Shown here: positions 48,738 to 58,912 of the stretch, piece by piece | Numbering within the stretch: position 1 is the first letter of the stretch | Layout of the letters: every line of letters starts with the position of its first letter | Source of the DNA: Pseudomonadota bacterium | GTDB lineage: Bacteria > Pseudomonadota > Gammaproteobacteria > Steroidobacterales > Steroidobacteraceae | Reading direction: 5' to 3' | Assembly: GCA_018241445.1 (NCBI GenBank) | Contig: JAFEDT010000007.1 | Coordinates: 62,001 to 126,000, forward strand | DNA: 64,000 bases | Notes under the pieces: generated by a model | Told to the model about the DNA's origin: nothing | What the model saw: the letters and a program-made list of their open reading frames with translations, nothing else | The model's database searches: none | Translations under genes and position numbers: made by a program

Positions 48738-50702
48738 GTGCCACCCGTGATCACACCCGGCTCTCCCCCGCAGCGGCGCGCCGTCCTGTGGACCTGCGCC
48801 GCTTTCGCCGGCGGCGTACTGCTGCACGCCGACCGCCTGCCCCCCTGGGCGGTTGCCGTTGCCCTCGCCCTGCTCACCTGGCGCGCCCTGACGGCGGGAC
48901 ACACTCGCGCCGTACCGCTGCCGGTACGCGCGCTGCTGGCGGCACTGCTCGCGGCCGTGGTGCTGCTGCGCTTTCGCACCTGGAACGGCCTGACTGCCGG
49001 CTCGACGCTGCTGATGTTGATGGCGGCCCTGAAGCTGACTGAACTGCGCAGCGCCCGCGATCTGCTGGTCATCGTGGCGGCAGCCACCTTCCTGCTGCTG
49101 TCGGCCTGTCTTGACCGCCAGGACCTGCCGCGCGTTCCGCTGTATGCACTGCAGGCCTGGCTGTGCTGCGCGACACTGGCCGTGATCAGCGCATCGGCGA
49201 TGAGGGCCCGCACCGCGCTGGCGCTCGCCGCACGCTCATTGCTGTATGCCTTGCCGCTGGCGCTGGCCCTGTTCCTGTTCTTCCCGCGGCTGCAAGGTGC
49301 GTTCTGGGCCATTCCGCGCGGCGGCGCGGCACTGACCGGGCTGTCCGACAGCATGACGCCCGGCGGCATCGGTGAGCTGATCGCCCAATACGACATCGCT
49401 TTTCGCGTGAGCTTCCCGGCGGCTGTGCCGCCACCGCAGGAACGCTACTGGCGCGGGCCGGTGCTGCACCTGTTCGATGGCAGGACCTGGCGCGTCGCGC
49501 CGACGGTAGCGGCAGTCGCCGCGCCCGCCGCGCCAGACCGGGAGGCCACACCCTACCCGCAACACATCGTCGAAGAGCCCAGCGAGCGGCGTTGGGCCTT
49601 CGCCCTCGATACGCCGGTGCGCAGCGCCGGCACGCAACTGACCACCGACTCGCAACTGCTGGCCACGGCGCCGCTCACCGCGGCCACTGCCTTCGACGTA
49701 CTGTCCTACACCCGCGTACGTAGCGCACGTCCACCCAGTCCCCTCGAGCGGCGCATTGACATGTCACTACCGGCGGACGCGAACCCGCGCAGCCGGGCGC
49801 TCGCACTGGCGCTGCGCCAGCACGCAGCCGATGATTCCGCTTTCGCGCTGGCATTGCTGGAGTATTTCCGTCGCGGCGGCTTCCAGTACACGCTCACACC
49901 GGGCACGCTCGGCATGGATTCGGTGGACGATTTCCTGTTCCGCAGCCGCGAAGGTTTCTGCGGCCACTACGCCTCCGCCTTCGCCGCGCTGCTGCGCGCG
50001 GCCGGCGTGCCGGCGCGCGTCGTCACCGGTTACCTCGGCGGGGAGTGGAACCCTGTCGGGCGCTTCTTCGTGGTACGACAGTCCGACGCGCACGCCTGGG
50101 TGGAGGCGTGGCTCCCGGCGCGCGGCTGGACGCGCTTCGATCCCACCGCCGCGGTGGAGCCCGAACGACTGCGGCGCGGCGTGCTCGACCTGCTGCCCCA
50201 GGGACTGTCGGTGTCCGAGCGCCTGTGGCGCCGTTCCCCCTGGCTCCTGCACCTGCTGCAGCGGTGGGAGGCCGCGAACGCCTGGTGGACCGACCGCGTG
50301 GTGCGTTACGACTACGCCTCGCAGCTCGACCTCCTGGCCCGCCTGGGCGTGCGCTCCCCGGACGTCGCCTGGCTGGGCTGGGCTGTCGCTGCGGGGCTCG
50401 CGCTGTGGCTGGGCGCGCTGGCGTGGTGGCTTGGCCGCGAGCCGCGCCCGCTGCGCGCCTCAGCCCTGCCGCGCGCCTATCGCCGCCTGTGTCGCAAGCT
50501 GGCGGCGCGGGGCGTGGCGCGTCAGGACACCGAAGGACCGCTCGCCTACGCCGCGCGCCTGGCCGCACAGCAGCCCGTCCTGGCGGCGGGCGGCGGCGCG
50601 CAGCTGCTGCAGCGCTATGCGCAACTGCGCTACGGGCCGCCCGGGACGCGGCACGCGCAGGAGGTCGGTGACTTCGCCCGTGCGGTCGCGCGCCTCCCAT
50701 AG
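48738..50702 (+). CDS. Transglutaminase-like membrane protein (TgpA family)
   Basis: 654 residues. N-terminal membrane helices (about 1-190), periplasmic transglutaminase-like domain with catalytic triad Cys in GFCGHYASAF, His in SDAHAWVEAW and Asp in RFDPTAAV, one C-terminal helix (WAVAAGLALWLGALAWWL), and a cytoplasmic DUF4129-like tail (RRLCRKLAARGV ... GDFARAVARLP). TgpA of Pseudomonas is essential; substrate unknown. GTG start at 48738. Confidence 0.94.
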   Translation: MPPVITPGSPPQRRAVLWTCAAFAGGVLLHADRLPPWAVAVALALLTWRALTAGHTRAVPLPVRALLAALLAAVVLLRFRTWNGLTAGSTLLMLMAALKLTELRSARDLLVIVAAATFLLLSACLDRQDLPRVPLYALQAWLCCATLAVISASAMRARTALALAARSLLYALPLALALFLFFPRLQGAFWAIPRGGAALTGLSDSMTPGGIGELIAQYDIAFRVSFPAAVPPPQERYWRGPVLHLFDGRTWRVAPTVAAVAAPAAPDREATPYPQHIVEEPSERRWAFALDTPVRSAGTQLTTDSQLLATAPLTAATAFDVLSYTRVRSARPPSPLERRIDMSLPADANPRSRALALALRQHAADDSAFALALLEYFRRGGFQYTLTPGTLGMDSVDDFLFRSREGFCGHYASAFAALLRAAGVPARVVTGYLGGEWNPVGRFFVVRQSDAHAWVEAWLPARGWTRFDPTAAVEPERLRRGVLDLLPQGLSVSERLWRRSPWLLHLLQRWEAANAWWTDRVVRYDYASQLDLLARLGVRSPDVAWLGWAVAAGLALWLGALAWWLGREPRPLRASALPRAYRRLCRKLAARGVARQDTEGPLAYAARLAAQQPVLAAGGGAQLLQRYAQLRYGPPGTRHAQEVGDFARAVARLP

Positions 50703-50765
50703 AACAGACTGGCGACACCGTTTACGCCGGCCTTGCTGCTGCGAACCGGCAGAATACGCCTCCTG

Positions 50766-52367
50766 TCAAGGCATCGCGTGCTCACGGGTCTCGCTGAAGC
50801 GGATATCGGGCCAGCGCTCCAGCGTGAGCTGCAGGTTCACCCGCGAGGGCGCCAGGAACACCAGTGAGCCGGTGTGATCGAGCGCCAGGTGGTCGAAGGC
50901 GCGGCTGCGGAATTCCTCGAGCTTTGCCGGGTTGTCGCTGTCGACCCAGCGCGCCGTATGCACGGCGACCGGATCGAACACGCACTGCACCGCGTACTCG
51001 TCCTGCAGGCGGAAGGCCACCACCTCGAACTGCAGTTGCCCGACCGCGCCCAGGATCAGGTCGTTGTTGCGCAGCGGCTTGAACAGCTGCGTGGCGCCCT
51101 CCTCGCACAGCTGCGACAGGCCCTTCTGCAACGCCTTGGCTTTCAGGGGATCCTTCAGCACCGCGCGGCGGAAGATCTCGGGTGCGAAGTTGGGGACACC
51201 GGTGAAGTTCAGCCGCTCGCCCTGGGTGAAGGTGTCGCCGATGTTGATGGTGCCGTGGTTGTGCAGCCCGAGGATGTCGCCGGCGAAGGCTTCCTGCGCC
51301 TGCGCGCGCTCCGCGGCCATGAAGGTCAACGCATCCGCCACGCGCACTTCCTTGCCCAGGCGCACATGGAACAGGCGCATGCCGCGGGCATAGCGGCCGG
51401 AACATAGCCGCAGGAAGGCGACGCGGTCGCGATGCGCCGGGTCCATGTTGGCCTGGATCTTGAACACGAAGCCCGTCAGGGCGCCCTCCACCGGGCTCAC
51501 CTCGCGCTCGCGCGCCGCGCGCGCCAGCGGGCCAGGGGCGTGGGCGCTGAAGGCGGCCAGCAGCTCCTCGATACCGAAGTTGTTGATGGCCGAGCCGAAG
51601 AACACCGGCGTCTGACGGCCGGCGCGGTAGGCTTGCGGGTCGAAGGCATGCGTTGCGCCGCGCACCAGCTCGATTTCCTCGTCGAACGCCGCCGCCTGGT
51701 CCCCGAGAAACTCGCGCGCCGCGGCGCTCGCCAGTCCGTCGATGGTGCGGTTCTCCCCCACGCGGCCGCGCTCGCCGGCCGCGTATACGTAGATGCGGTC
51801 CTCGACCAGGTGATAGATGCCGCGCAGCTCCCGTCCCATGCCAATCGGCCAGGTCATCGGCGCCGTGCCTATCTTGAGCACCTGCTCGATCTCGTCCAGC
51901 AGCTCGATCGGCGCACGGCCGTCGCGGTCGAGCTTGTTGATGAAGGTCATGATCGGCGTGTCGCGCAGCCGGCACACCTCCATCAGCTTGATGGTCCGCT
52001 CCTCCACACCCTTGGCGCAGTCGATCACCATCAGTGCCGAGTCGACCGCAGTCAGCGTGCGGTAAGTGTCTTCGGAGAAGTCCTCGTGGCCCGGCGTGTC
52101 CAGCAGGTTGACGATGCAGTCGCGATACGGGAACTGCATCACCGAGGAGGTCACGGAGATGCCGCGCTGCTGCTCCAGGCGCATCCAGTCGCTGGTTGCA
52201 TGGCGGGCGGCCTTGCGGCCCTTGACGGTGCCGGCCATCTGGATCGCGCCGCCGAACAGCAGCAGCTTTTCTGTCAGCGTGGTCTTGCCGGCGTCGGGAT
52301 GGGAGATGATCGCGAAGGTCCTGCGACGATTGATTTCATTGGATATTGCTGACTCGGCGTCCGCCAC
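50766..52367 (-). CDS. prfC: Peptide chain release factor 3
   Basis: 533 residues. Translational GTPase that recycles RF1/RF2. G motifs: [36 protein letters not shown] and NKLDRD. RF3-specific [12 protein letters not shown] is present. Two GTG codons are possible starts (52376 and 52367); the second has AGGTGAG 5 bases upstream and is preferred. A small stem (52389-52406) lies in the leader. Converges with the transglutaminase gene. Confidence 0.97.
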   Translation of the reverse strand: MADAESAISNEINRRRTFAIISHPDAGKTTLTEKLLLFGGAIQMAGTVKGRKAARHATSDWMRLEQQRGISVTSSVMQFPYRDCIVNLLDTPGHEDFSEDTYRTLTAVDSALMVIDCAKGVEERTIKLMEVCRLRDTPIMTFINKLDRDGRAPIELLDEIEQVLKIGTAPMTWPIGMGRELRGIYHLVEDRIYVYAAGERGRVGENRTIDGLASAAAREFLGDQAAAFDEEIELVRGATHAFDPQAYRAGRQTPVFFGSAINNFGIEELLAAFSAHAPGPLARAAREREVSPVEGALTGFVFKIQANMDPAHRDRVAFLRLCSGRYARGMRLFHVRLGKEVRVADALTFMAAERAQAQEAFAGDILGLHNHGTINIGDTFTQGERLNFTGVPNFAPEIFRRAVLKDPLKAKALQKGLSQLCEEGATQLFKPLRNNDLILGAVGQLQFEVVAFRLQDEYAVQCVFDPVAVHTARWVDSDNPAKLEEFRSRAFDHLALDHTGSLVFLAPSRVNLQLTLERWPDIRFSETREHAMP

Positions 52368-52528
52368 GATTCTCACCTGTAAGGGGATCCGGGCAGTACC
52401 GCCCGGAATCGGCCGCGCACGATACCCCAGAAAACGGTCTGACCGAATAACCTGTAAATGCTGGCGGCTACAGCGAGTCCGGGGTTCGCCGCCCCCAAGG
52501 ACCGCAGGATCGCAGGGAGTTCGCCGCC

Positions 52529-52556
52529 TTGAACAGGTGCCGCCAACTGTGATACT
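52529..52556 (+). promoter_or_regulatory. Candidate vapBC promoter
   Basis: TTGAAC (52529-52534) and GATACT (52551-52556) with a 16-bp spacer. Transcription would start within a few bases of the GTG at 52565, giving a nearly leaderless message. The following GTTAAC is palindromic. Confidence 0.45.
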
Positions 52557-52564
52557 GTGTTAAC

Positions 52565-52801
52565 GTGAAAAATGTCACAATATCACTTGACGATGACACC
52601 TACCGCAGAGCGCGGATTGCTGCCGCGGAAAGGGATACCTCCCTCTCCGCCCTGGTGAAGGGATATCTGACGCAACTGGGCGCGGGCGAAAGCAACAGCG
52701 AGCGGCTCAAACGTCAGGAGCGCGCGCTGCGCGAGCGGATCGCAGCATTTCGCGCCAGCGAGCGGATTTCGCGCGACAAACTGCACGACCGCAAGGCGTG
52801 A
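52565..52801 (+). CDS. VapB-like ribbon-helix-helix antitoxin
   Basis: 78 residues. N-terminal KNVTISLDDDTYRRARIAAA is the ribbon-helix-helix DNA-binding pattern, followed by TSLSALVKGYL and a charged, helical C-terminal part that would wrap the toxin. GTG start. No strong ribosome site, consistent with a short leader. Stop is 6 bp before the toxin start. Would bind VapC and repress the operon. Confidence 0.82.
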   Translation: MKNVTISLDDDTYRRARIAAAERDTSLSALVKGYLTQLGAGESNSERLKRQERALRERIAAFRASERISRDKLHDRKA

Positions 52802-52807
52802 TCAGCC

Positions 52808-53215
52808 TTGCACTTTCTCGACACCAACATTCTCCTGTATTCCATCAGCGGCGACCCCGCCGAGGCCTCCAAGCGGGCGCGCGCCATCGACCTGCTCGAC
52901 CGCGATGACGGCGCGCTTTCCATCCAGGTCCTGCAGGAGTTCTACGTGCAGGCAACCCGCCCGACGCGGGACGATGCGCTCTCACACGAAATCGCGTCCG
53001 GATTGATCGACAGCTGGATGAGGTTTGCCGTTCAGGACATCAACACCTCGATCCTGAGGTCGGCGTTGCAGATCAAGTCCGCCCATGGCTTCTCCTATTG
53101 GGACAGCGCGATCATCGCCGCCGCCCGCGCACTCGGCTGCCACGAACTCTATTCAGAGGACATGACCCACGGCAGAGAGGTCGAGGGCGTTCTGATCACC
53201 AACCCTTTCCGCTAG
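52808..53215 (+). CDS. VapC-like PIN-domain ribonuclease toxin
   Basis: 135 residues. PIN acidic residues: Asp5 in FLDTNILLYS, Glu in QVLQEFYVQ, Asp in FSYWDSAIIAAA and Asp in LYSEDMTHG. Predicted site-specific endoribonuclease neutralised by the preceding antitoxin. The only usable start in frame is TTG 52808, since a stop lies just upstream. That TTG probably keeps toxin translation low. Confidence 0.88.
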   Translation: MHFLDTNILLYSISGDPAEASKRARAIDLLDRDDGALSIQVLQEFYVQATRPTRDDALSHEIASGLIDSWMRFAVQDINTSILRSALQIKSAHGFSYWDSAIIAAARALGCHELYSEDMTHGREVEGVLITNPFR

Positions 53216-53260
53216 GCCGCACGCTGCGGGCCACCGCACTGCCGGGCAGCAGGAGACACC

Positions 53261-54442
53261 ATGGATCGAAACATTCTGCGCGTGGACACCCTGGTCACGC
53301 ACACCGACCGCTCGCCGGGCGCCCCTGCCGACGTCGCACCTGTCCTGCACCAGACAGCGACCTTCCGTGCGCCCGATGACGACACCTTCCGCCAGATGGC
53401 GGGCGCGCCGCGCCACGATGGCTACTACACCCGCGACGGTAATCCAACCCTTTCGGCGGTGGAGTCGTTGCTGGCGTCACTGGAGGGCGCGCAAAGCTGC
53501 CTGCTGACCGCCTCGGGCATGGGCGCGCTGAGCACCGCGGTCCTGGGCATCGTGCGCCATGGCGATCACGTGGTTGCGCAGCGCAGCCACTACATGGGCA
53601 CGACGCAGCTGCTGGGCGAGGTACTGCCCCGCTTCGGCGTCGATGCGAGCATCGTGGACGAGGCTGACCCGGACGCCATGGCTGCGGCCGTCGGCTCACG
53701 CACACGATTGATCCTGGTGGAGACGCCCGCAAATCCCCTGCTGCGCCTGACCGACCTGGCGCGGGTGGCGGAACTGGGCCGGCGCCACGGCGTGCTGACG
53801 CTGTGCGACAACACCATCGGCACGCCCGTCAACCAGCAGCCGATCGCGCTGGGCATCGACCTGGTCGTGCACAGCGCGACCAAGTTCCTGGGTGGCCATC
53901 ATGACCTGATGGCGGGTGCGATCCTTGGCAGCCGTGACCTGGTGCAGCAGATCTGGCGCAGCCACGTCGTGCTGGGCGCGGTCGCGGATCCCTTTGCCGC
54001 CTGGCTGCTGCTGCGCGGAATGCGGACCCTGGCGCTCCGCGTCCAGCGGCAGAACCAGACCGCGCTGCGGCTGGCGCAGCATCTTGCCGGGCACCCGAAG
54101 GTGGCGCGCGTGCATTACCCGGGCCTGCCCTCCCATCCCCAGCACGCCCTGGCCGCCCGGCAGATGCCCGGCGGCTTTGGCGGACTGCTGAGCTTCGAGC
54201 TGCAGGGCGGATTCGCGGCGGGCAACGCCTTCGTGAACGCCATGCGGATTCCGGCGCGTGCTGTCAGTTTCGGCGGCTTCGAGTCCCTGGCGACCCAACC
54301 AGCGGCGATGTGGTCTGGCTCGATTGGCGATGATGCCGCGCGAGCGGCCGGGATTTCCCCGGGGCTCATCCGCTTCTCGGTCGGGCTGGAGCACCCGGAT
54401 GACCTGATCGCCGACCTGGACCGCACCCTGGCTGTTATTTGA
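53261..54442 (+). CDS. Cys/Met metabolism PLP enzyme (cystathionine gamma-synthase/lyase family)
   Basis: 393 residues. Fold-type I PLP enzyme with YYTRDGNPTLSAVE (phosphate-binding Tyr/Arg), SCLLTASGMGA, LCDNTIGTP and the PLP lysine in HSATKFLGGHHD. The family includes cystathionine gamma-synthase, gamma- and beta-lyases and O-acylhomoserine sulfhydrylases; the specific reaction cannot be assigned by eye. AGGAG lies 6 bases upstream of ATG 53261. PaiB-like gene follows after 13 bp. Confidence 0.9.
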   Translation: MDRNILRVDTLVTHTDRSPGAPADVAPVLHQTATFRAPDDDTFRQMAGAPRHDGYYTRDGNPTLSAVESLLASLEGAQSCLLTASGMGALSTAVLGIVRHGDHVVAQRSHYMGTTQLLGEVLPRFGVDASIVDEADPDAMAAAVGSRTRLILVETPANPLLRLTDLARVAELGRRHGVLTLCDNTIGTPVNQQPIALGIDLVVHSATKFLGGHHDLMAGAILGSRDLVQQIWRSHVVLGAVADPFAAWLLLRGMRTLALRVQRQNQTALRLAQHLAGHPKVARVHYPGLPSHPQHALAARQMPGGFGGLLSFELQGGFAAGNAFVNAMRIPARAVSFGGFESLATQPAAMWSGSIGDDAARAAGISPGLIRFSVGLEHPDDLIADLDRTLAVI

Positions 54443-54455
54443 ACGGAGAGATCGA

Positions 54456-55088
54456 ATGTATTGCCCAGACCTGTTCCGCGAGGATCGTCCCGAAGTTTTG
54501 CATGAATTCATCCGCAGCCAGCCGCTCGGTTTACTGATCTCGCACGGACCGGAAGGGCTGCTCGCCAACCTGCTGCCGTTCATTATTCAGACCAGCGGCA
54601 ACGGGCCCGGCCTGCTCCAGGCGCACATGGCGCGCGCCAACCCGCAGTGGCGGCAACTCGATGGCCAGCCCGTGCTGGTGGTGTTCCGCGGTCCGGACGC
54701 CTACGTCAGCCCGTCCCTGTATGTAACCAAAAAGGAAACCGGGAAGGTCGTGCCCACCTGGAACTACGCCATGGTGCAGGCCCGGGGAACCGCGAGATTG
54801 CCCGGCCAGGGCGAGTGGCTGGCGAAGCAGTTGAACGCGCTGACAACGGGTCGCGAGGCCGGCCGGCCGGAACCCTGGGCGGTCACCGACGCCCCGTCCG
54901 ACTACATCGAGGCGCAGAAACGCGGCATCGTCGGGCTCGAGATCGAGCTGACCTCCCTGGAAGGCAAGTGGAAGGTCAGCCAGAACCAGCCGGAGGAAAA
55001 TCGCCGCGCCGTCGCGGCCGCCTTCGAACTGGATGAAAAGACGCGCGAGATGGCCGCGCTGGTGCGCAGCTACGGCGGGATCGAGTAG
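54456..55088 (+). CDS. FMN-binding negative transcriptional regulator (PaiB family)
   Basis: 210 residues. Starts MYCPDLFREDRPEVLHEFI and contains HMARANPQWRQL and KKETGKVVPTWNYAMVQARG, all PaiB hallmarks. The split-barrel fold binds flavin; PaiB in Bacillus represses sporulation and degradative-enzyme genes. Function here unknown. Its 3' end overlaps the 3' end of rimI by 19 bp in convergent orientation. Confidence 0.92.
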   Translation: MYCPDLFREDRPEVLHEFIRSQPLGLLISHGPEGLLANLLPFIIQTSGNGPGLLQAHMARANPQWRQLDGQPVLVVFRGPDAYVSPSLYVTKKETGKVVPTWNYAMVQARGTARLPGQGEWLAKQLNALTTGREAGRPEPWAVTDAPSDYIEAQKRGIVGLEIELTSLEGKWKVSQNQPEENRRAVAAAFELDEKTREMAALVRSYGGIE

Positions 55089-55573
55089 CCGGGCGACTGC
55101 AACGACGCCAGCGCCAGCCGCAGCACCGCCGCATCCTCGCGGCCGCCGACCGTCTGGTAGTAGCCGCGGCGCTGACCCGCCTGCACGAAACCAAGCGACT
55201 GGTACAGCCGGATCGCCGCGGTGTTGGAAGGTCGAACCTCGAGGAAGGCTTCAGTCATTCCCGCTGTACGCGCCGCCTGCAACAGGTACAGCAGCAGCGC
55301 GCGCCCGGTGCCGCGGCAACGGAACTGCTCCGCGACACACAGGTTGAGCACGTGCGCCTCCCCTGCGCCGTAACTGAGGATGCCATAGCCCACCACCTGC
55401 AGTTGCGCCACGGCGACGTGACACAGGTAGCCGACCCGCAGGCAATCGCGAAAAATCGCTTCACTCCACGGGAAGCGGTAGGCAGCCCGTTCGAGGGCTG
55501 CCACCGTCGACAGGTCCTCGGCACGCATGGCGCGCAACTGCGGCGGATACAACAGGTCGGCGGCGGTAGCCAT
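55070..55573 (-). CDS. rimI: Ribosomal protein S18-alanine N-acetyltransferase
   Basis: 167 residues, GNAT fold. LNLCVAEQFRCRGTGRALL contains the acetyl-CoA pyrophosphate loop; EVRPSNTAAIRLYQSLGF is the RimI-type end. N-terminal MRAEDLSTVAALERAAYRFP with the PWSE segment is typical of RimI. ATG 55573 overlaps the glycosylase stop (TGATG). Confidence 0.93.
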   Translation of the reverse strand: MATAADLLYPPQLRAMRAEDLSTVAALERAAYRFPWSEAIFRDCLRVGYLCHVAVAQLQVVGYGILSYGAGEAHVLNLCVAEQFRCRGTGRALLLYLLQAARTAGMTEAFLEVRPSNTAAIRLYQSLGFVQAGQRRGYYQTVGGREDAAVLRLALASLQSPGYSIPP

Positions 55574-56325
55574 CAGGTGGCGGCTGTCAGTTTCGCGTAA
55601 AGATCGCGCGCGAACTTGAGATCCTCCCACGCCTTGCGCTTGTCTGCCGGGGTACGCAGCAGGTACGCGGGATGGTAGGTGACCACCAGCGGGATGGCGC
55701 TGGCGCCGAAGGCGTGGGCGCGCCCGCGCAAGCGTCCGAGCGGCACGTCGGTCTGCAGCAGGTTCTGCGCGGCAATGCGGCCGACCGCCAGCATGATCTT
55801 CGGCTGCAGCAGCCCGATCTGGCGCAGCAGGTACGGCATGCAGGCCGTGACTTCCTCAGGTCCCGGGTCGCGGTTGCCCGGCGGCCGGCTCTTGAGGATG
55901 TTGGCGATATAGACGTTGCGCGTGCGGTCGAGCCCGATGGCCTGCAGCATCTTGTCGAGCAGCTGTCCGGCGGCGCCGACGAAGGGTTCGCCGCGCCGAT
56001 CCTCCTCCGCACCTGGCGCCTCGCCGATCACCAGCCAGTCGCAACGCGCGGGTCCCACTCCGAACACGCCCTGGGTGCGGGTGGTGTGCAGGCCGCAGCG
56101 CGTGCAGGCCATGACTTCGCGGCGCAACTGCGCCCAGGCCGCCACGCTGTCCGCGGGTACGGCAGGCGCCTCCGCCATGGGCGGCGCTGCGGGAACAGCC
56201 GCGGTTGCTGCGGGAACAGCGTCCGGGGCAGCGGGGACAGCTGGGCCACCCGCGACCGCGGCGGCCCGCGGCACCCACAGCTCGATGCCCAGTGCTTCCA
56301 GGTAACGCAGGTCGCGAGCGTGCAT
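55573..56325 (-). CDS. Family 4 uracil-DNA glycosylase (Fe-S)
   Basis: 250 residues. Fe-S ligands in CTRCGLHTTR and later CMPYL region Cys. Active-site IGEAPGAEEDRRGEPFVGAAG and the HPAYLLR motif near the end are present. The first ~65 residues are an Ala/Pro-rich linker after a short conserved N-terminus (ARDLRYLEALGIELWVPR). Removes uracil from DNA. Sits between pssA and rimI. Confidence 0.94.
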   Translation of the reverse strand: MHARDLRYLEALGIELWVPRAAAVAGGPAVPAAPDAVPAATAAVPAAPPMAEAPAVPADSVAAWAQLRREVMACTRCGLHTTRTQGVFGVGPARCDWLVIGEAPGAEEDRRGEPFVGAAGQLLDKMLQAIGLDRTRNVYIANILKSRPPGNRDPGPEEVTACMPYLLRQIGLLQPKIMLAVGRIAAQNLLQTDVPLGRLRGRAHAFGASAIPLVVTYHPAYLLRTPADKRKAWEDLKFARDLYAKLTAAT

Positions 56326-56328
56326 CGT

Positions 56329-57117
56329 TCAGGCGCCTGCCCGGGACCTGCGAATCAGGCGCCGCAGCCGCCGCCCCACCCACAACAGCGGGGCCGATGC
56401 GGCGTAGGTGCCGAACAGTGACAGCAGCATGGTCGAGGGCTCCACCGCGATCAGCACGAACACCAGCGGCACCAGCAGCAGGTAGACGAAGCGGATGCGC
56501 CGGTCCAGGTCGAACTGCTTGAAACTGGGATAACTGAAGCGGCTCACCATCAGCGCGCCGGCACTGGCGGTCACCAGGAAGGCGGCGATCAGGCCGGGCA
56601 GTCCCGGCTCGTGCCAGTCGCTGAAGAACCAGACGAAGGCTGCCACGATTGCGGCGGCGGACGGGCTGGGCAGCCCCTCGAAGTAGCGCTTGTCGGCGGT
56701 GGCGGCGCGGGAATTGAACCGCGCCAGCCGCAACGCCGCCGTCACCGCGTAGAAAAAGCAGGCCAGCCAGCCGAAACGGCCCCAGGAGTGGCCGAATTCC
56801 GCGATGCGCACCACGCCCCACTGGTAGGCCACGATTGCCGGGGCGACGCCGAAGGACACCATGTCGGCGAGGCTGTCGTACTCCTTGCCGAACAGGCTCT
56901 CGGTGCGGGTCATGCGCGCTGTGCGCCCGTCCAGGGTGTCGAAGATCATGGCGGCGAACACCGCCATGCCGGCGTGGGCGAAGTGCTCGTCGATCGCGGC
57001 CACCACCGCGTAGAAGCCGGAAAACAGGCAACCAGTGGTCAGCAGGTTGGGCAGCAGGTAGATCGCGCGGCTGCGCGGGCGCACCGGTGCTTCGTTGTCT
57101 GAGCTCACACCCGCCAT
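56329..57117 (-). CDS. pssA: CDP-diacylglycerol-serine O-phosphatidyltransferase
   Basis: 262 residues. CDP-alcohol transferase motif in DTLDGRTARMTRTESLFG then KEYDSLADMV (D-G-x2-A-R-x8-G-x3-D-x3-D intact). About eight membrane helices, with the YLLPNLLTTGCLFSGFYAV start typical of type-II PssA. Makes phosphatidylserine. ATG 57117; much longer apparent extension upstream is only the antisense of proS and was discarded. Three bp before the glycosylase start. Confidence 0.94.
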   Translation of the reverse strand: MAGVSSDNEAPVRPRSRAIYLLPNLLTTGCLFSGFYAVVAAIDEHFAHAGMAVFAAMIFDTLDGRTARMTRTESLFGKEYDSLADMVSFGVAPAIVAYQWGVVRIAEFGHSWGRFGWLACFFYAVTAALRLARFNSRAATADKRYFEGLPSPSAAAIVAAFVWFFSDWHEPGLPGLIAAFLVTASAGALMVSRFSYPSFKQFDLDRRIRFVYLLLVPLVFVLIAVEPSTMLLSLFGTYAASAPLLWVGRRLRRLIRRSRAGA

Positions 57118-57180
57118 CTTATCAGGGCCAACTTCCGATAATATGCCGCCCTTGCAGCATCGAGGCATTCCGGCGGAAAA

Positions 57181-58908
57181 ATGAGGCTGTCGCATTACCC
57201 CATCAACACCCTGAAGGAGATCCCCGCCGAGGCGGAGATCGCCAGTCACCAGCTCATGCTGCGCGCCGGGCTCATCCGCCGCCTGGCCTCGGGCCAGTAC
57301 TCCTGGCTGCCCATCGGCCTGCGCGTGCTGCGCAAAGTGGAGCAGATCCTGCGCGAGGAGATGAACCGCGCCGGCGCCCTGGAGCTCCTGATGCCGGTGA
57401 CACAGCCGGCGGAGCTGTGGCAGGAATCGCGCCGCTGGCAGGAATACGGGCCGGAGCTGTTGCGCTTCAAGGACCGCCACGAGCGCGACTTCGTGCTCGG
57501 TCCCACCCACGAGGAGGTCATCACCGACATCGCGCGCCGCGAGCTCAAGAGCTACCGCCAGCTGCCGGTGAACTTCTACCAGATCCAGACCAAGTTCCGC
57601 GACGAGGTGCGGCCGCGCTTCGGCGTCATGCGCGCGCGCGAGTTCATCATGAAGGACGCCTACTCCTTCCACCTGGACGAGGCCTCGCTGCAGCAGGGCT
57701 ATCGCGCCATGTACGACGCCTACACCCGCATCTTCACCCGCACCGGACTCACCTTCCGTGCCGTGCGTGCCGACTCCGGCGCCATCGGCGGCGACGTGTC
57801 GCAGGAGTTCCACGTCCTGGCTGATTCCGGCGAAGACGCCATCGTCTTTTCCGACGGCGACGACTACGCCGCCAACCTGGAGGCCGCTGCCACCGTGCCG
57901 CCGCCCGGCAGCCGGCCCGCACCCGGCGCCACGCTGGCGCGCGTAGCCACCCCGGGCGCGCGCACCATCGCCGGCCTGAGCAGTTTTCTCAAGGTGACGC
58001 CCGAGCGCTGCATCAAGACCCTGATCGTCAACGGCACCGACTCCGGCAGCGTCGTGGCGCTGGTGGTGCGCGGCGACCACGAGCTGAACGCCGCCAAGGC
58101 GGGCAAGCTGCCCGGCGTCGCGAGCCCCCTCACCCTGGCGGCAGCGCCGGCGGTGCTCGCGGCCACGGGTACGGAACCGGGTTTTGTCGGCCCGGTGGGC
58201 CTGAAGTGCCGCGTGTACGTGGACTACGCCGCGCTGGCACTGGCGGACTTCGTGTGCGGCGCCAACGAGAAGGATATGCACCTGACGGGCGTCAACTGGG
58301 AACGCGACACCGGCGCGGTCACGGCCGCCGACCTGCGCAACGCGGTGGACGGCGACCCGAGCCCGACGGGCCGGGGCCGGCTGCGCCTGGCGCGCGGCAT
58401 CGAGGTGGGACATATCTTCCAGCTCGGCCGCAAGTACAGCGAGTCGATGAAGGCCATGGTGCTGGATGAATCCGGCCGCGAGGTCACGCTGCTGATGGGC
58501 TGCTATGGCATCGGTGTGACGCGGGTCGTCGCAGCGGCCATCGAACAGAATCACGATGAGCGCGGCATCATCTGGCCGGCGCCGATCGCGCCCTTCCAGG
58601 TGGTGCTGGTGCCCGTGAACCCGCAGCAGTCCGAACGTGTCCGTGAAACCAGCGACCGCCTCTACGACCAGCTCACCGCCGCCGGCATCGAGGTGCTGTA
58701 CGACGACCGCGATGCCCGCCCGGGCGTCAAGTTCGCCGACGCGGAACTGCTGGGTATCCCGCACCGGATCGTGGTGGGCGAGCGCGGACTCAAGTCCGGC
58801 CAGCTGGAGTACCGCGGGCGGCGCGACAGCGCCAGCACCGACCTGCCCGCCGACCAGGCGCTGGAATTCATCCGGCGCGCGGTGGCGCACAGCGCTGCGG
58901 CGGGTTGA
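57181..58908 (+). CDS. proS: Prolyl-tRNA synthetase (bacterial type)
   Basis: 575 residues. Class II enzyme: motif 1 region [16 protein letters not shown], motif 2 [20 protein letters not shown], motif 3 [13 protein letters not shown]. The YbaK-like editing insertion (about 225-385) contains [16 protein letters not shown]-terminal anticodon domain [19 protein letters not shown]. Divergent from pssA by 63 bp. The lytic transglycosylase begins 4 bp after its stop. Confidence 0.98.
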   Translation: MRLSHYPINTLKEIPAEAEIASHQLMLRAGLIRRLASGQYSWLPIGLRVLRKVEQILREEMNRAGALELLMPVTQPAELWQESRRWQEYGPELLRFKDRHERDFVLGPTHEEVITDIARRELKSYRQLPVNFYQIQTKFRDEVRPRFGVMRAREFIMKDAYSFHLDEASLQQGYRAMYDAYTRIFTRTGLTFRAVRADSGAIGGDVSQEFHVLADSGEDAIVFSDGDDYAANLEAAATVPPPGSRPAPGATLARVATPGARTIAGLSSFLKVTPERCIKTLIVNGTDSGSVVALVVRGDHELNAAKAGKLPGVASPLTLAAAPAVLAATGTEPGFVGPVGLKCRVYVDYAALALADFVCGANEKDMHLTGVNWERDTGAVTAADLRNAVDGDPSPTGRGRLRLARGIEVGHIFQLGRKYSESMKAMVLDESGREVTLLMGCYGIGVTRVVAAAIEQNHDERGIIWPAPIAPFQVVLVPVNPQQSERVRETSDRLYDQLTAAGIEVLYDDRDARPGVKFADAELLGIPHRIVVGERGLKSGQLEYRGRRDSASTDLPADQALEFIRRAVAHSAAAG

Positions 58909-58912
58909 GCCG

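Noticed and set aside
57118..58890. A long in-frame upstream extension of pssA
   Set aside because: It is antisense to proS. The real PssA N-terminus (YLLPNLLTTG) starts just after ATG 57117.
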